This document shows positions 1 through 11,600 of a stretch of DNA of 64,000 nt, piece after piece (within the stretch, counting starts at the first letter, position 1; every line of letters starts with the position of its first letter). The position numbers and the translations under genes were made by a program. The stretch is from Lactarius indigo (taxonomy: Eukaryota > Basidiomycota > Agaricomycetes > Russulales > Russulaceae), in NCBI GenBank assembly GCA_025766275.1, contig JAFKAC010000029.1, positions 620,001 through 684,000 on the forward strand. The letters are read 5' to 3'. Under the pieces are notes generated by a model. It was not told where the DNA came from and did no database searches. It saw only the letters and a list, made by a program, of their open reading frames with translations.

Positions 1-1217
1 TGGTTTCCATCCTTCTTTGAGTGGTCCTTAGAACCACACCCGTAACACTTGCCTTGCATGTGTTTCTGATAGTCTTGCCGAGTCTTTCCGCCGGATGCGG
101 GTTTGCTCGTGCCGGATCCCTGCTGACGTGATGCGTCAACTTGCATTGCGTCTGGATCGGACGGCTTGCCTGTAGGCAAGATCGACTGGCTGGACGAACC
201 GCCCTTCTTTTCCGAGTCCCTCTGTCTCAGTCGCTGATCCAGCGATTGTGAGACCTGCTTGAGGTCGTCGAAATCGACATGGGCCTTGTCCGTCAAGGCT
301 AAGGCATCTTTTACGCGGTCTGAGAGACCGTCGTAGAAGCGGGTGCGGAGGTCTGCTTTTGACCATCCTGTCTGTCCAGAGTACTGTTCGAACACGGATC
401 GGTACTCTGCAACCGATCCGCGGCCCTGTTTTGTCTTCTTCAGCTGCTCCCTCGCTGTCTCCGTAGTGTCGAGGGGCGAGAACCGTCGGTTAAACTCTTT
501 GACGAACTCGTCCCAAGAGCTACCGAACGGAATGTTATTTGACTGAAGTTGTTCGAGGTAAGGGAGGGCCCATGACTTGGCCTCCCCTTCCATAAGGTTA
601 AGAACCGCCATAATCCAGCGGTCTTCTGCCCGGAAGTACATGCCCTGGGCCGGGTCCCAGGTGTTCATAGCGTCCTGCTGTGAGCCTGCCCAGTTATGGA
701 AGGCTGCAAGGAAGTGACGGGCATCCGTAGAGTTGCCTTTCCCATCCCAAGCTTTGGGACGGGCCACTACTTCCTTGTGTTTGGTACTGGGCTTAGCCGC
801 GGTTGCTGAAACCTGTGCGGTCAAGTCCGTGACTTTTTGTGTAAGTATGCCGACTACTTGGCCTAGATCACTTATAAGGCGCAAGCAGTCGTTGAGAGTT
901 GGGGGCGGAGCAGGAGCTGTTGGTGTGGTTGGAGCGGCGGCGGCGGCGGACATCTTGTCTAATTCGTCCTGTCTTTTTCTTTCCTCGTACCTTTTAATCG
1001 ACTCCCGTCTGTCTTCGATGAGGCGAAGCTGTTCGTCTTCGTCGAAGTCGTCCCAGTTGTCGAAGTTCTTGATCCACTCTTTTTCTTCTTTAGAGAGGAT
1101 CGTTCTGTACTTGGACGTTACTCCTGTGGGATACTGAGCTTGTGCCTGAGCTGCTCTCTGTTTCCCTTTGGGAGCTATTGTGGGAGTGGACAGATGGGGG
1201 AGGAGAAAGTTCGGGGA
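1..1217 (-). CDS. gag: Ty3/gypsy Gag (element K), 3' part cut by window edge
   Basis: The minus strand is open from 1217 to the window edge. It reads as a retrotransposon Gag: an acidic, charged N-part (WIKNFDNWDDFDEDEQLRL), an Ala/Pro linker, then the capsid-like core (ARPKAWDGKGNSTDARHFLA, WDEFVKEFNRRFSP) and a Cys/His finger at the very edge (CYGCGSKDHSKKDGNH). The last Cys of a normal CCHC knuckle is replaced by Gly-Asn-His, as I recall from some basidiomycete gypsy Gags. The first ATG is at 953, but Gag-like sequence begins upstream of it, so translation probably enters from the overlapping upstream frame. Pol and the 3' LTR lie outside the window. No in-frame stop is seen, so this is the youngest-looking gypsy copy here. 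Confidence 0.8.
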
Positions 1218-1761
1218 CTAGTGCTGCCGCAAAGGCGATCAGCTGAGGGACGGTGAAGGGAGTGCCTGCAACAAGGCCAAATGCTCCGTGAAGTTCGAGA
1301 AGGGCGAAACGGAAATCTCTATCGTAATAGATAGCGCGGACGTATGCTTCCGCGTCGTTCTGGGGTTCGCCTTCTAGAGAGAACCTGTAGTGGACTTCTT
1401 CACCAGCAAAGATTTCTTGCTGATAAACTACAGGGGGTGCTTGGGGGTCGTCAACGAGTGTCTCGTTGGAGGAGGAATGCGCCGAATGATAAGAGTGCTC
1501 CGAAGCTACTGTCGGAGTTGGAGATGCAAAACGAGGTGAAGGGATCGGGTCAGAGGACGATTGACCTGCTCCCTGAACGTGCAGCGATGCCGAAGCAGAG
1601 GCTGAGTTTGGAGTGAAGTAAGAACGTGGGGGTGACGGGGGCGCTGGGACAGGAAGGACTGTTTCCTGTCTTCTCCTGAAGATACGTCGAAGACGTTGAC
1701 GAACGTTCGCAAATATGCGAGGCAGTTTGGAAATTGGGAGGTGGTAGAATGTGACGACGTG
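1090..1761 (-). CDS. Upstream open frame of element K gag, no ATG
   Basis: This frame opens at the LTR/internal junction and runs to a TAA at 1090-1092, overlapping the main Gag frame by about 128 nt. It encodes a Ser/Pro-rich stretch and a compact, well-behaved segment (PFTVPQLIAFAAALVPELSP), and contains no methionine codon. It may be the true N-terminus of Gag joined by a frameshift in the overlap, or the frame may be broken by an indel. Its closeness to the LTR suggests it is translated. Function beyond 'Gag N-terminal region' is not recognised. Confidence 0.5.
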   Translation of the reverse strand, partial: HVVTFYHLPISKLPRIFANVRQRLRRIFRRRQETVLPVPAPPSPPRSYFTPNSASASASLHVQGAGQSSSDPIPSPRFASPTPTVASEHSYHSAHSSSNETLVDDPQAPPVVYQQEIFAGEEVHYRFSLEGEPQNDAEAYVRAIYYDRDFRFALLELHGAFGLVAGTPFTVPQLIAFAAALVPELSPPPSVHSHNSSQRETESSSGTSSVSHRSNVQVQNDPL

Positions 1762-2790
1762 TTACGACGACCACGAAACGCTAAGTCGAAGGTGATTGGA
1801 GAGTCCGATCAAGCAAGACCAATACACAGTGGTGTTTCACACTGCGCGAGGCTGCGGCGATAACGGAACACTCAGGAATGGGGTAAGGAAATGTGTAGAG
1901 CCACAAGGCTGTCTGCCTCAGTCTTCTCGACCTGTTGGCTGCCTCTCACGCCGAAGCGCTCTCAGACTTTTCTGTTTACTTCGCGTACAGCTGTCGCAGG
2001 CTAGGCCTGGCAGGCTTCTCTTCCACTTGCAGCTTATCTGGCGTGGTGACCAGTTCTGCAAGCAGTACCCAAACGTTCTACTGATGACCAGATAGAACGC
2101 CTATAGGCAAGCACAATCTATGCCGACTTTACGGACAATAGAGTTGTACCAAGATAGCGCAGATTCTGCGTACGAAGGTCCACAGGCAAAGAGTGAGGTG
2201 GATAACACAAGGGACTTGTGGTCGTCAACCACCTAGAAAGGAAAATAGAAAACGCCGGTAAGAATGAAGGGGCGTGCGAAGGAAGAACTTGTCCTAATGT
2301 AGCGGTATGACTTATCGCGACAACTAGACCAAGAGAGAGTAAGTGAACTGAACAGGGAACACACTCAAGCCTAGCGCGGAGACAAGTCACGCGCCGAACG
2401 TACAGGCACAGCGGAGAGTAGACACACGTGAGGACTTTATTCAAGTCCAAAGGTCAGGTGATCACGCTGTGGCACGCTGAGTGGAGAACCAAGAGGACAA
2501 GTTAACATTGGAGAGGTAAGGGAAGTACAAGGGGAATACGCACCTGAGTGGAGAACCAAGAGGACAAGTTGGTTCCACTCAGGACGCTACATGAGGGTTT
2601 ATATACTATGCTGCGGCTGAGCTCGAATTACTACGGAACCTTATTACTAAAGGTACATGTAATAGTAATGAGTCAGGCGCTGACGCGTCGTGTCTAATAA
2701 TAGCGTTATCTATTGTGCTGACTGATGCACAGTCATTAACGCTGACAGAATGGTGACGTGTCCTTATCTACGAGTCACAACCCTATAACA
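1760..2790 (-). repeat. 5' LTR of element K
   Basis: This 1031-bp LTR has TGTTA...TAACA ends (minus strand TGTTATAGGG...CGTCGTAACA). A TATA-like box lies at about 2597-2605 in minus orientation, and the gag frame follows directly. A 25-bp segment is repeated inside it at about 2481-2505 and 2546-2570. The partner LTR is outside the window, so the target duplication cannot be checked. Confidence 0.7.
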
Positions 2791-3080
2791 ACGTAGTCTA
2801 GAACTATCTAGAACCTTCCCTGCTTATCGTCCAATGAGAAACTGTTATACTAATGAGGAAATGACCTGAAGAGGTAATTCCTAACGAGGAAGTTACTATC
2901 CCAAGGTCACGTGCTTGTAGGTGCACATGTTGGCATCACGTGACTAACCATCTTATCATATCTAATGATAAGGACTTGGATTCTTTAACGCAACGTTGGA
3001 GACTCGTATCTTCACCAAATAAATCCGTAAAAATATGGAAAAATAGGGCGAAAATAGAGCGTCCGTGACATCCAGATTGT
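2791..3080. other. Spacer between element K and copia fragment
   Basis: AT-rich sequence with no recognisable gene, repeat end or motif. Confidence 0.5.
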
Positions 3081-4437
3081 GTCTGCAAGCTGAGAAACTC
3101 ATTATATGGCTTGAAGCAAGCAGGCAGGGTCTGGAACAAGACCCTTCACTCTGTGGTCACTTCTATGGGCTTCAATTGTGTCCAATCCGACCATGGGCTG
3201 TACATCTACCTCAGGGATGATGTCAGGATCCTAATGCCTGTGTTTGTGGATGATATCATGCTTGCCTGCAAGGATGGAGCCAAGATTGATTCAATTGTCC
3301 AAGAGCTCTCTACTCACTTCAAACTTTGAGATCTTGGCCCTACCACCCAGTTACTTGGCCTAGAAATCCACAGAGATTGTCCTAATTGTTGCCTTTCCAT
3401 CTCCCAGAGCCAGTACATCTCCAATCTGCTTCAGGAGCATGGTCTGAGCAATTCCAAGCCTGTCTCCACTCCTCTCAACCCTGGGACATGTCTTTCCACC
3501 TCCATGTGCCCCCAGAAGCCTCAGAAATGCATCAATACCCCTACATCTCTGTTGTAGGCTGCCTGTGTTAGAATGTGACCTATGAAAGGCCCTTGAGTCA
3601 TAGAGGACACAAGGGGACTGCAGAGGAGGATATAAGACTATATTGATCAAGGTAAAACTAGTTACTCACCTGCAGAGGAGGATATAAGACTAAAGGGATA
3701 TTTTCTGTCCTCTGCAGGATATATCAACCTGACTAAGCATATCTAAATAAGGTAACTTGACTTAGAGCAATGTACAGTCACAGAATAGGTGAAAACAGCA
3801 ACACTTTAGCCACAAATAACAGCCTGATGTATCTGGCAGTCACCACAAGGCCAGACATTGCCTATGCTGCTGGAGTGCTTGCCAGATTCAATTCCAACCC
3901 TGGCCCAGCTCATTGGCAAGCAGCCAAGCATGTGCTTCACTATTTGAAGGGTACAATCAACCACAAGCTTGTCTACAAGCCCTCCACTACACCTGAGCCA
4001 TTCATCACTTACTCAGATGCTGATCATGGTGGAAACCTGGACAATGGCAAGTCAACTGGTGGATATATGGTCAAGATTGGCTCTGGAGCAGTCTCTTGGA
4101 GCTCCAAGTTGCAGCCCTTGGTTGCCTTGTCCACAACTGAAGCAGAGCACATCTCTGCTGTTGAGGTGGGCAAGGAGATGCTCTGGATGTGCCAGTTCAT
4201 AGGGGAGCTTAGCTACAAGATTCTGGTCCCTCACTGCTGAAGATGGAAAATCAATCGGCCATTGCAGTGAGCAAGAACCCAGAGCATCATAGCAAGATGA
4301 AGCACCTCTCTCTTCACCTATTTTGGCTGAGGGATGCTGTTCAAGATGGTGTAATCAGTCCTAGCTTTGTTACAACACAGGAGATGGCTGCTGACATCTT
4401 CACAAAGGCCCTTGACTGATTCAAGGTTGAGCCACAA
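3081..4437 (+). pseudogene. Ty1/copia Pol fragment: reverse transcriptase and RNase H
   Basis: The plus strand encodes the 3' half of a copia polyprotein: RT (NSLYGLKQAGRVWNK, PVFVDDIMLA with the FVDD catalytic motif), then the RT-RNase H connection (LMYLAVTTRPDIAYA) and RNase H (ITYSDADHGG, ALSTTEAEHISAVE). It is dead. TGA stops occur at 3328 (Arg expected before DLGPT) and 4418, a frameshift lies near 3510, and a solo LTR sits at 3566-3821. The 5' two thirds (gag, protease, integrase, start of RT) are missing. The roughly 200 bp after it, up to 4642, show nothing recognisable and may be copia 3' sequence. Confidence 0.9.
3566..3821. mobile_element. Solo LTR (256 bp) inside copia RT
   Basis: It begins TGTTAG and ends ATAACA, flanked by the direct duplication GCCTG (3561-3565 and 3822-3826). 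Removing the LTR and one GCCTG rejoins the copia reading frame across the conserved GCLMYLA segment. A 23-bp motif is tandemly repeated inside at about 3618 and 3672. Confidence 0.9.
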
Positions 4438-4642
4438 TTGTGGTCTGTTTTGAGTACTGGTTTGTGTGAAGGGATGGCTAAAGTGGCCTCTTGTGTCAGG
4501 GAGGATCCATTGCCCTGCTGTGCCATTGTTCTGGGTTCTATGGAGTGTCTGGTTGTTGGCTAATGTGTCCTCTTGGATTGTCACCCACTCTGCTGTGTGG
4601 CAGTAGTGTCTTGGGTGTGTTGGAAGTTGTAGACTTGGCTTA

Positions 4643-5222
4643 TGTTATGCCCTAGCAGAGGTGTGGGTTCTGAAGGTTCTGGATCACACAAGTACCAAGT
4701 GAAGATGTCTGTTGTCTTATTGCTATGAAGTATCAGTGGTAGGGTGTGGCATGGTGTGCAGCACTACTCTGTAATGTAGGGCTCCTTGCCTGAAGTGTAT
4801 AACACTTCTCTACACTTGATCTTGCTAGTGCACAGAGTATAACAGGTGTGATGCACTGATATAGTTCAACTGCAAAGACTTTGAAGTGTCCTGGTTAAGG
4901 ACAGAGGCAGGGGATGCACAAGAAGAGAGGATAAGATGTAGTCACACCAAAGTACAAAGGCAAGGTTGCTAGATTGCAAATGAAGCCAAGTCTGGCTTCC
5001 TATGGTCTATGGTACAAGTTTATATAGGGTGAGGTTCCAAACAGCATGAACACAAGCCTACATAGTAGTAAAGAGACTAAATGGGTCAAGGGGATACTCG
5101 GATCAAGGGAAACAGTGCTGCTAATGATAGTAGCTCCTTTGGTAACAAAGTACTGAACAGAAGTGGAAAGAAACATGATGGAGACATACTGTAACTGAGG
5201 TCCAAAGCATCAGATCATAACA
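4643..5222 (-). repeat. LTR of family B without target duplication
   Basis: This is a 580-bp copy of the same LTR found at 48664-49242. It has TGTTA...TAACA ends and a TATA-like box best read on the minus strand (TATATAAACT near 5023). The flanking pentamers are GCTTA on the left and TCCCC on the right, so it is not a simple insertion. One flank is copia 3' sequence and the other a truncated gypsy gag, which suggests recombination between two copies. Confidence 0.8.
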
Positions 5223-5600
5223 TCCCCCTCCTCTCGGTAGTCCAGGTGTGAATCCTCTAGGATGTCCTGGGAAGTATCCTCCTCCTCCTCCTCCTCTTCC
5301 TGGCAGTGGGTTTGGAGGTCCTCCACTTCCTGAAGGTGGGTTGAGGTGTCTTTGTTCTTCTAGTCCTGGTGGAGGGTCTGGCTGATCAGGCCCAATAGCT
5401 CTGAAGATGGCTACATCATCAGCCATCTTCCATACTCCAGTTTCTGGGTGAATAGGCAACAGGATGTCCTGCACCTCTTGTTGTATCCACTATGATTCTT
5501 CTAATGCAGCTTCTTCCAAAGTGTGTGCTGTGGTAGCCATAGCTGCTTCCATGGCTGGTGATCATACATGAATAATTTCTAGTTCTCCTTTGATTTGCAG
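5223..5600 (-). pseudogene. Gypsy gag middle part (element H), truncated by LTR B
   Basis: Minus-strand Gag sequence with PIHPETG, MADDVAIFRAIGPDQPDPPP and a poly-Gly/Pro tract, collinear with the gag of element D. It ends abruptly at the LTR at 5222. The N-terminal half of this gag is at 14715-15761, displaced by a SINE insertion. Stops are present. Confidence 0.8.
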
Positions 5601-5614
5601 GGACTCAGCTTGTT

Positions 5615-6539
5615 TTTTTTGTTTTTTTTTTTTGAATTGATTTATATTCTGGGGCAGTAGGTAATACAATGCCAGTCTTATGGTACAGAAGCTACTACTC
5701 TGTACAGAAACTTGGTATATATTGGACTCCCTCACCTCTTAATCAGATATTCTCAGGCCTGCTTATTTGCCCCTCTCAAGGCTGCTACCTATATTTGGTG
5801 TTAACAGGTGAAGGGCAAACCATTCATAAACTCTGTATACCCAACTGTAAGTATAATTGGGATGTAAAGGGACCAAGACAAGGGTAAGTAGACAGCATGT
5901 ACACATAAATTGGAGAGATAAGGGTCTATGGCCCAAGGGCCAGTGTGGTCATGTGGTTGCAGGGGCAAGGGATTGAAACCCCACCCACTAGGGGCACCTC
6001 CTAGAGGAACCCAGTCAGAGTCAGTGTATTAGGTAAGGTAGGGATGTGCAAGGTCCTAAGTGTGGTCTCCCAGTCCATCTGTATGTTGTGTCATCCAATC
6101 CTCATCCCTACCTCCCATGCCATCATCACCTTCCATTCACTTGGTGCCTTCCCAGGCACACTGACTGAGGACTTTCCTTTTCTTGCTCTGGTGCATGGGA
6201 TTGCAACCACAGTCACCTGCCTTATTTGTCAGGATGTCCTGGGGCCCAACCCAGGGTCACATGTTGGTGTTGCAACCATCTACAGGGACCTGACCTTTTT
6301 GCACCAAATTGAGTGGACTTGCAACCTAATGGTACAACAGTGAGTTTGAGAGAGACTGTGAGTGGTGGAGATTGAATCAGGGGTGGTGTGGGATTGTTGG
6401 AGGGGAATTGGAGATAGAACAGGGGTGTGATCAAGGGGTGGGAGCAGGGGATGCTGATAGCTAACCAGCAGAGCCCAAGAATGGTAATGAAAGCAGTGAT
6501 AGTTGGTGGCATGGGATGTCAGTGGTGCATGTGACAGAG
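5615..6539 (-). mobile_element. SINE-like retroposon, 3' part with poly(A)
   Basis: A minus-oriented retroposon. Its left end is a T-rich run (5612-5633), read as a poly(A) tail. The two halves of this element (here and 14489-14700) are flanked by a 14-bp duplication GGACTCAGCTTGTT (5601-5614 and 14701-14714) that lies in the H gag. A pol III B-box-like sequence GGTTTCAATCC occurs near 5970-5985 on the minus strand, and a weaker one (CCTGGGTTGGGCC) near 6240. Total length without element A is about 1.1 kb, long for a SINE, so a composite or a 5'-truncated LINE is an alternative. No coding sequence is recognised. Confidence 0.6.
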
Positions 6540-7126
6540 TGTAATGCCACTACAGGGGCATTGAGTACGACCTGTACTGAGTCAGTCAATCGTGTGGGAG
6601 TCGAAGCTCTAAGGCTTGACTTCAGATAAGATGGTGCACAAGGATCACAAGGACACGAGTCACTTGGATCGTAGAGGGGAGCTAAGACACAAAGGTCTAG
6701 CGAAATTGAGGGGTCGTGAGACAGGAGAGGCACTCAAGAGTGTTCCACCTTAGATGAGTGTAGTATTACACAAGAAGTCTAGTCTACCATACATGCTAGG
6801 TAGTACTAGGTTTAAGTATTTGGTGAGTTGTATGGTCAAGACAAACAGATGTCGCCATCGCCGACTTCGGAATAAAGGGAAACGCATAATGGGAATAAAG
6901 GGAAGACATAAGTGGAACAAAGGGGGATCACGTGGGGTTGTGTGTGGGTAGGAATGGTGTGGAAACTAGCATACGTCGAGCTTTATCAGAAGAGAACATC
7001 GATAAGTAGAGCGCGTGATAGGAACCAAGTAATCATATAGTCTGTGTAGTCGTACAGGGCTCATAAGGTATCAGGGGATGGGAAAGAGTAGGTAGGAAAT
7101 AGATGAGTCCGAAGAAAATCGTAACA
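6540..7126 (-). repeat. 3' LTR of element A
   Basis: 587 bp, beginning TGTTACGATTTT and ending GGCATTACA on the minus strand. Solo copies of the same family are at 15104, 35326 and 37346. Confidence 0.95.
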
Positions 7127-7140
7127 TTACCCCCCGTCTT
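7127..7140 (-). promoter_or_regulatory. Polypurine tract of element A
   Basis: The minus strand reads AAGACGGGGGGTAA immediately before the 3' LTR, the expected position of the plus-strand DNA primer. Confidence 0.75.
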
Positions 7141-7155
7141 GGTCTGAAGACGCCT

Positions 7156-8462
7156 CGACTTCAGCACTCTGGGTCAACAAGGTCATAGATATTGGCATCG
7201 AGGTCGTTCTCCAGCCATGGAGAGATATCAAGCTGGCAGTGGTGAGTTTTGAGGAAAAAGAGGGGTCCCCAACATCCACACTTGCGGCACATCTCATACT
7301 GCAGGCATCAGATCTCATCATGGTCGGCGTCGGTGCGGAAGCACCGTCTGCACCACCTCCCCTGAGTCTCGGCAGTGACCGTCAGTGGTTCTGGGATGGT
7401 GAAGGAGGTGGTCGCCTCAGTGGCTATCGTTTGCCGAATGCGTTCATCTGCCTGGGATGTAGTGATGACTTCAGCGACCATCGCTGCGTGGCGAAAGATA
7501 CACCGATAAGATTGGTGTTCTTGACTTTGGCAGTGTCAGCATGCCAGCCGTGGCCTAGTGGGGCAGTCACGCATGAGATGGTGGGGACTGTTGCAGTGGT
7601 AGCACCGTCATCAGTCGGGTTTGTCAGCTAGGCGGGGGAACTCCAGTGGTCCCCCTCATCGTGGGGAGAAGGGAATGGCATAGCGTGAGTGTCGGAGTGG
7701 GGCCGGGAGCGCTGTCATTCGTGCGTATTCGTTGCCAATAGTGGCGAGAGCCCCCGCATACTGTAGCTGTCTTTTGGTGCTGTCTAACATTAGGTCCACC
7801 GTGAGTTGCTCTGACCGCAACTTGCACACGTCCTCTTCTAGCTTCTTGCACTTTTTGTCAATTTCCTTGAGTGCAAGGAGTCCTGTGCGTAACCTGGTGA
7901 CCTCAGCTGTGAGTCGTGGGGAGTTAAGCTCAATGAGAGTTTCATCCAGGGCGCAAGCGCGGATGTCGTGGGGGTCAAAAAACTGAAGCTGTTCAGCTGT
8001 GAAGGGGGGTGCCGAGACATTGGGCCTAAGTGATGATAGATAGACCGCCTCTCCATAGTGTGGTTGCCTAGCACCCATTGTCCCTACTACCTCAGTGAAT
8101 CCCTTGCGATAGTAAATGTACTTCGCAGTGTTAGATCCACCGTCAGGTAGCGGGATCTGTAACGGGTAGAATTTCGGAGTACCCTGTATGTTAGGGAAGA
8201 AGGGGGCGCCAGGGTCATCAGTGTCTTCGGGGGGAGAGTCGGGTCGTTCATAATCAATGGGGGTGTGGACACGGACTGGGGTAAATGGTTTGAGTGGTGA
8301 GGAAGATGGTGGTGATGGAACGGGTGGTTCAGGTGGGGGAGTGGTTTGCTGTTGAGGAGGGGGTGTAGGAGAATACTGCCCCTCCTCTGGTGTTGACGGG
8401 GTGAGTTCTCCAGGTTCGTGTTCTGGAGATCGTGGCACGATGGTGACGGGGTTGGTGGTCAT
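7156..8462 (-). pseudogene. Third ORF of element A: coiled coil plus tandem zinc knuckles
   Basis: It starts at an ATG (8462) 183 nt after the pol stop, in a different frame. The first 268 codons are open: a Pro-rich N-terminus, a conserved middle (PHYGEAVYLSSLRPN, SPRLTAEVTRLRTG) and a Lys/Glu-rich putative coiled coil (KEIDKKCKKLEEDVCKLRSE). After an in-frame TGA at 7653-7655 the same frame continues with CYHCNSPHHLMRDC and a second C-x2-C-x4-H-x4-C (7506-7547, one position now TGA). A further Cys/His-rich segment (WCRRCFRTDADH, MCRKCGCW) follows. All internal stops are TGA. It lies in the env position but shows no signal peptide or membrane span. A nucleic-acid-binding accessory protein is the best inference. 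Confidence 0.75.
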
Positions 8463-8644
8463 GGTGGGTTGGGGAGAGGGCGGCGGTGATAGTCGGGGGA
8501 TGTCTAAAAGGTCAATGGTGACAATTCCTCATTCGAGGGCGGCTTCGAGTTGAGGGTTGTCAAGGATGTGGACAAGGGTGGTGTCAGAGACTGGTGTGTT
8601 GGTCATTGCGGGGTTGGGGAGTTACTGAACGATCACCTTTTACT

Positions 8645-11600
8645 TTATATCGTTTGTCCAGCCCCTTTGGTGGATGGGTATCGTCTGTAATAGTCCTTGA
8701 TGACACCTGCAGTGTGGGTCATGATAGTTGCAGGTTCCCACGTGTTGGTGCTTGGTGGGAATCCCTTCCACTTTACTAAGTAGTGGAGTTTGCGCCCTCT
8801 TCCTTGTTCCTGAGCGTCTTCAATCCGCTCCACTTCGTATTCTTCTTCTCCTTTGATAAGATCGGGTGGAGGTTGGGCGTAATTCCTGCCATGCATCTCC
8901 ATCTCCTTATATGGCGTGAGAAGGTTCGCATGGAACACTGGGTGGATTTTCCATGATGCCAGGAGTTCCAGTTCATACGAAACATCTGATAGAACCCTGG
9001 TGATTTTGAAGGGTCCATATCGCTTCGGAGCTAGTTTGTGCGTGGGATAGAAGGTGCGAAGGTTGGTCCCTTCTAACCATACTTGGTCTCCTTGTTGATA
9101 AGGTGTAAACCCCATTTTTCCTCGTTGCGCCATGAGGCGTTGTGCATGGTGGATACTGTCTTGCACATGTTGTCTGAGTATTTGGAGCTCCTCTAGTCGC
9201 TGGTCTACAGCAGGGTTGCTTGATGGTTTAGGTGTCCATGTTGTTCGCGGTTCCCATCCCATGATAAGTGAAAAGGGGGAGTGTCTGGTTGTAGCGTTCC
9301 TCCAGGAGTTATGAGCGAATTGTGCCATAGGTAATAACTCTGCCCAGTTGTCTTGTCATACATTGCACCAATGTCGTAAGTACTGTTCTAGCCATTGATT
9401 AGTGCGTTCCGATTGGCCATCTGTTTGGGGATGATATACTGAGGATACATTCTGTTGTATTCCCAGCATTTTGCATAATTGTCTCATGAAGGTAGATGCA
9501 AATCTAGGGTCTCAATCGGATATGATTCTTCGGGGTAGGCCGTAGTGGGGGTAGACATGTTGGAGATAAAGTTTGGCTACTCCTTCCAACGTTATGGTTT
9601 CGTTGCATGGTATGAATATTGCTGCTTTTGAGTAGTTGTGGTCCATGATGGTGAGAATCGAGTCGAATCCATTCGATGTAGGGAGTTTAACTATGAAGTC
9701 CATGGTCACTACCTCAAATGGTTTGGCCGATGGGTCTGTGGTGATGGGAAATAAGTGGGGTTTTTGTCGGTGGGGGTTGACTTTGTTGCTTTGGCACGTT
9801 GCACATCCTTTGACGTAGGCTTCTATGTCTTTGTGCATGTTAGGCCACCAGAAGTCTCGTCGTGTCAGCTCTAAAGTGTTCACAATTCCTGGGTGTCCTG
9901 CGCTTGGAGTATCGTGAAAAAAGGTGATTACCCCCCGCTTAAGATTGTTGGTTCCCACAACAATGAGGGCATCGCCTTTCCACCAAAGTCTGTTGTGCTT
10001 CTTTAAGTTGTGTGGTTTGATCCATGGAAGAAGTGTTGCTTCATCCATGTTTTGCATGATTTGAGTCCATATGTCCATATTGTGCATGGATGTTTGTGTT
10101 ATTTTGAGGAATACTTCTTCCAGGAGTACGGTGACATGGTCATTATCACCCGTACCATTGTTGTAATCGGGTCGTCTTGATAGGGAGTCTGCTTGGGTAT
10201 TTTTTGTGCCGGGGATATGTTTGAGTATAAAGTTGTATTCCGACAACTCTTGGAATTCTTGCGCTATCCGTTGGCTGATTTTCCTGGGTTCCTTCCAGTA
10301 TTGGAGATTGGTGTGATCTGTATGGATGGTTATTAGGTGGGGGGATCCGACAAGGTATGTACGCCAGGTTCGTAGTGCTTTGACGATTGCCAACAACTCC
10401 CTATCGTAAATGTCATAGTTGCGTTCTGCTTCCGACAGCGATTCAGAATAAAACGCAACTGGGTGCATCTTCTGGTCCTCTCCTCTCTGATTCAGGACTG
10501 CCCCTAGGGCGTAGCTTGAGGCGTCGACTTCTATTTCAAAGGGTTGATCTAGTTTTGGGAATAGGAGTACAGGTTCAGAACTGATTCATTCCTTGATGGT
10601 GTCAAATGCCTTTTGTCTGGTTTCCGTCCATTCCCAAGGGGTGTCTTTTTTTGTAAGATCATGGAGTGGTCTTGCGATTGTAGAGAACCCCCTTATAAAG
10701 CGTCGATAGAAATTGCAGAATCCCAAAAAGGCCCGTACTTCTTTTAGCGATTTCAGTGCCTTCCAGTCTCATACTCCCTGTACTTTGACCAGGTCCATTT
10801 GGAGTTTGCCGTGTCCGATGATCAGCCCTAGATATTCCACCTTGTAGACTTCGAACACGCATTTTTCTGGTTTGATGTATAGGTTGTGTTCGTCGCAGAG
10901 GTCAAGAACCTGGTGTAGCACCTGTCTATGATGGGTACGGTCATCTGCCATTGCGATCAGGAAATTGTCCATGTAAACAATAACTTTGCCTGTCAACACC
11001 AGTTCCCGAAAAATGGTATCCATCATTGTTTGAAAGGTACTGGGGGAATTGGTGAGGCTGAAGAACATGACTCGGGGTTCGAACAATCCTTGGTTTGTTT
11101 TGAAAGCCGCTTTCCATTCATCCCCTTGTTTGATCTGAACGTTGTTATATCCCCATTGGATATTGAGCTTGGAGTAAAATCACGCTTCTCGGATCTTATC
11201 GATAAGTTCAGGGATCAAGGGGAGTGGGTAATGGTTTTTTATTGTTAACTCGTTCAGGCGGCGATAGTCCTGGACCGGGCACAGTTTTCCATCTTTCTTT
11301 TTGATGAAGAAGAAAGGGGATGCATAGGGGGATTTTGACGGCTGGATGTATCTTTTGTTTAGATGCTCAGTTACAAACTCCGTTAGTTTTTCTGTTTCGG
11401 GAGCTGTGAGTGGATACACTTTGCAGTCCATTGTTTCTGGGGCATTTGGAACGAGATCAATGGCATGATCCCATGGTCGTGATGGAGGAAACCGTTGGGA
11501 CGCTTCTTCGCTAAAAACCTTCTGATGTCTTCGGTATTCTTCAGGGACCATTTCTTTGAAGGTTTTCTGGGGTTTTTTTGCGGCTTCCTGTTGTGCCAGT

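Noticed and set aside
7656..8462. Envelope gene in element A
   Set aside because: It is in the env position but lacks a signal peptide, membrane span and protease site; it has a coiled coil and zinc knuckles instead.
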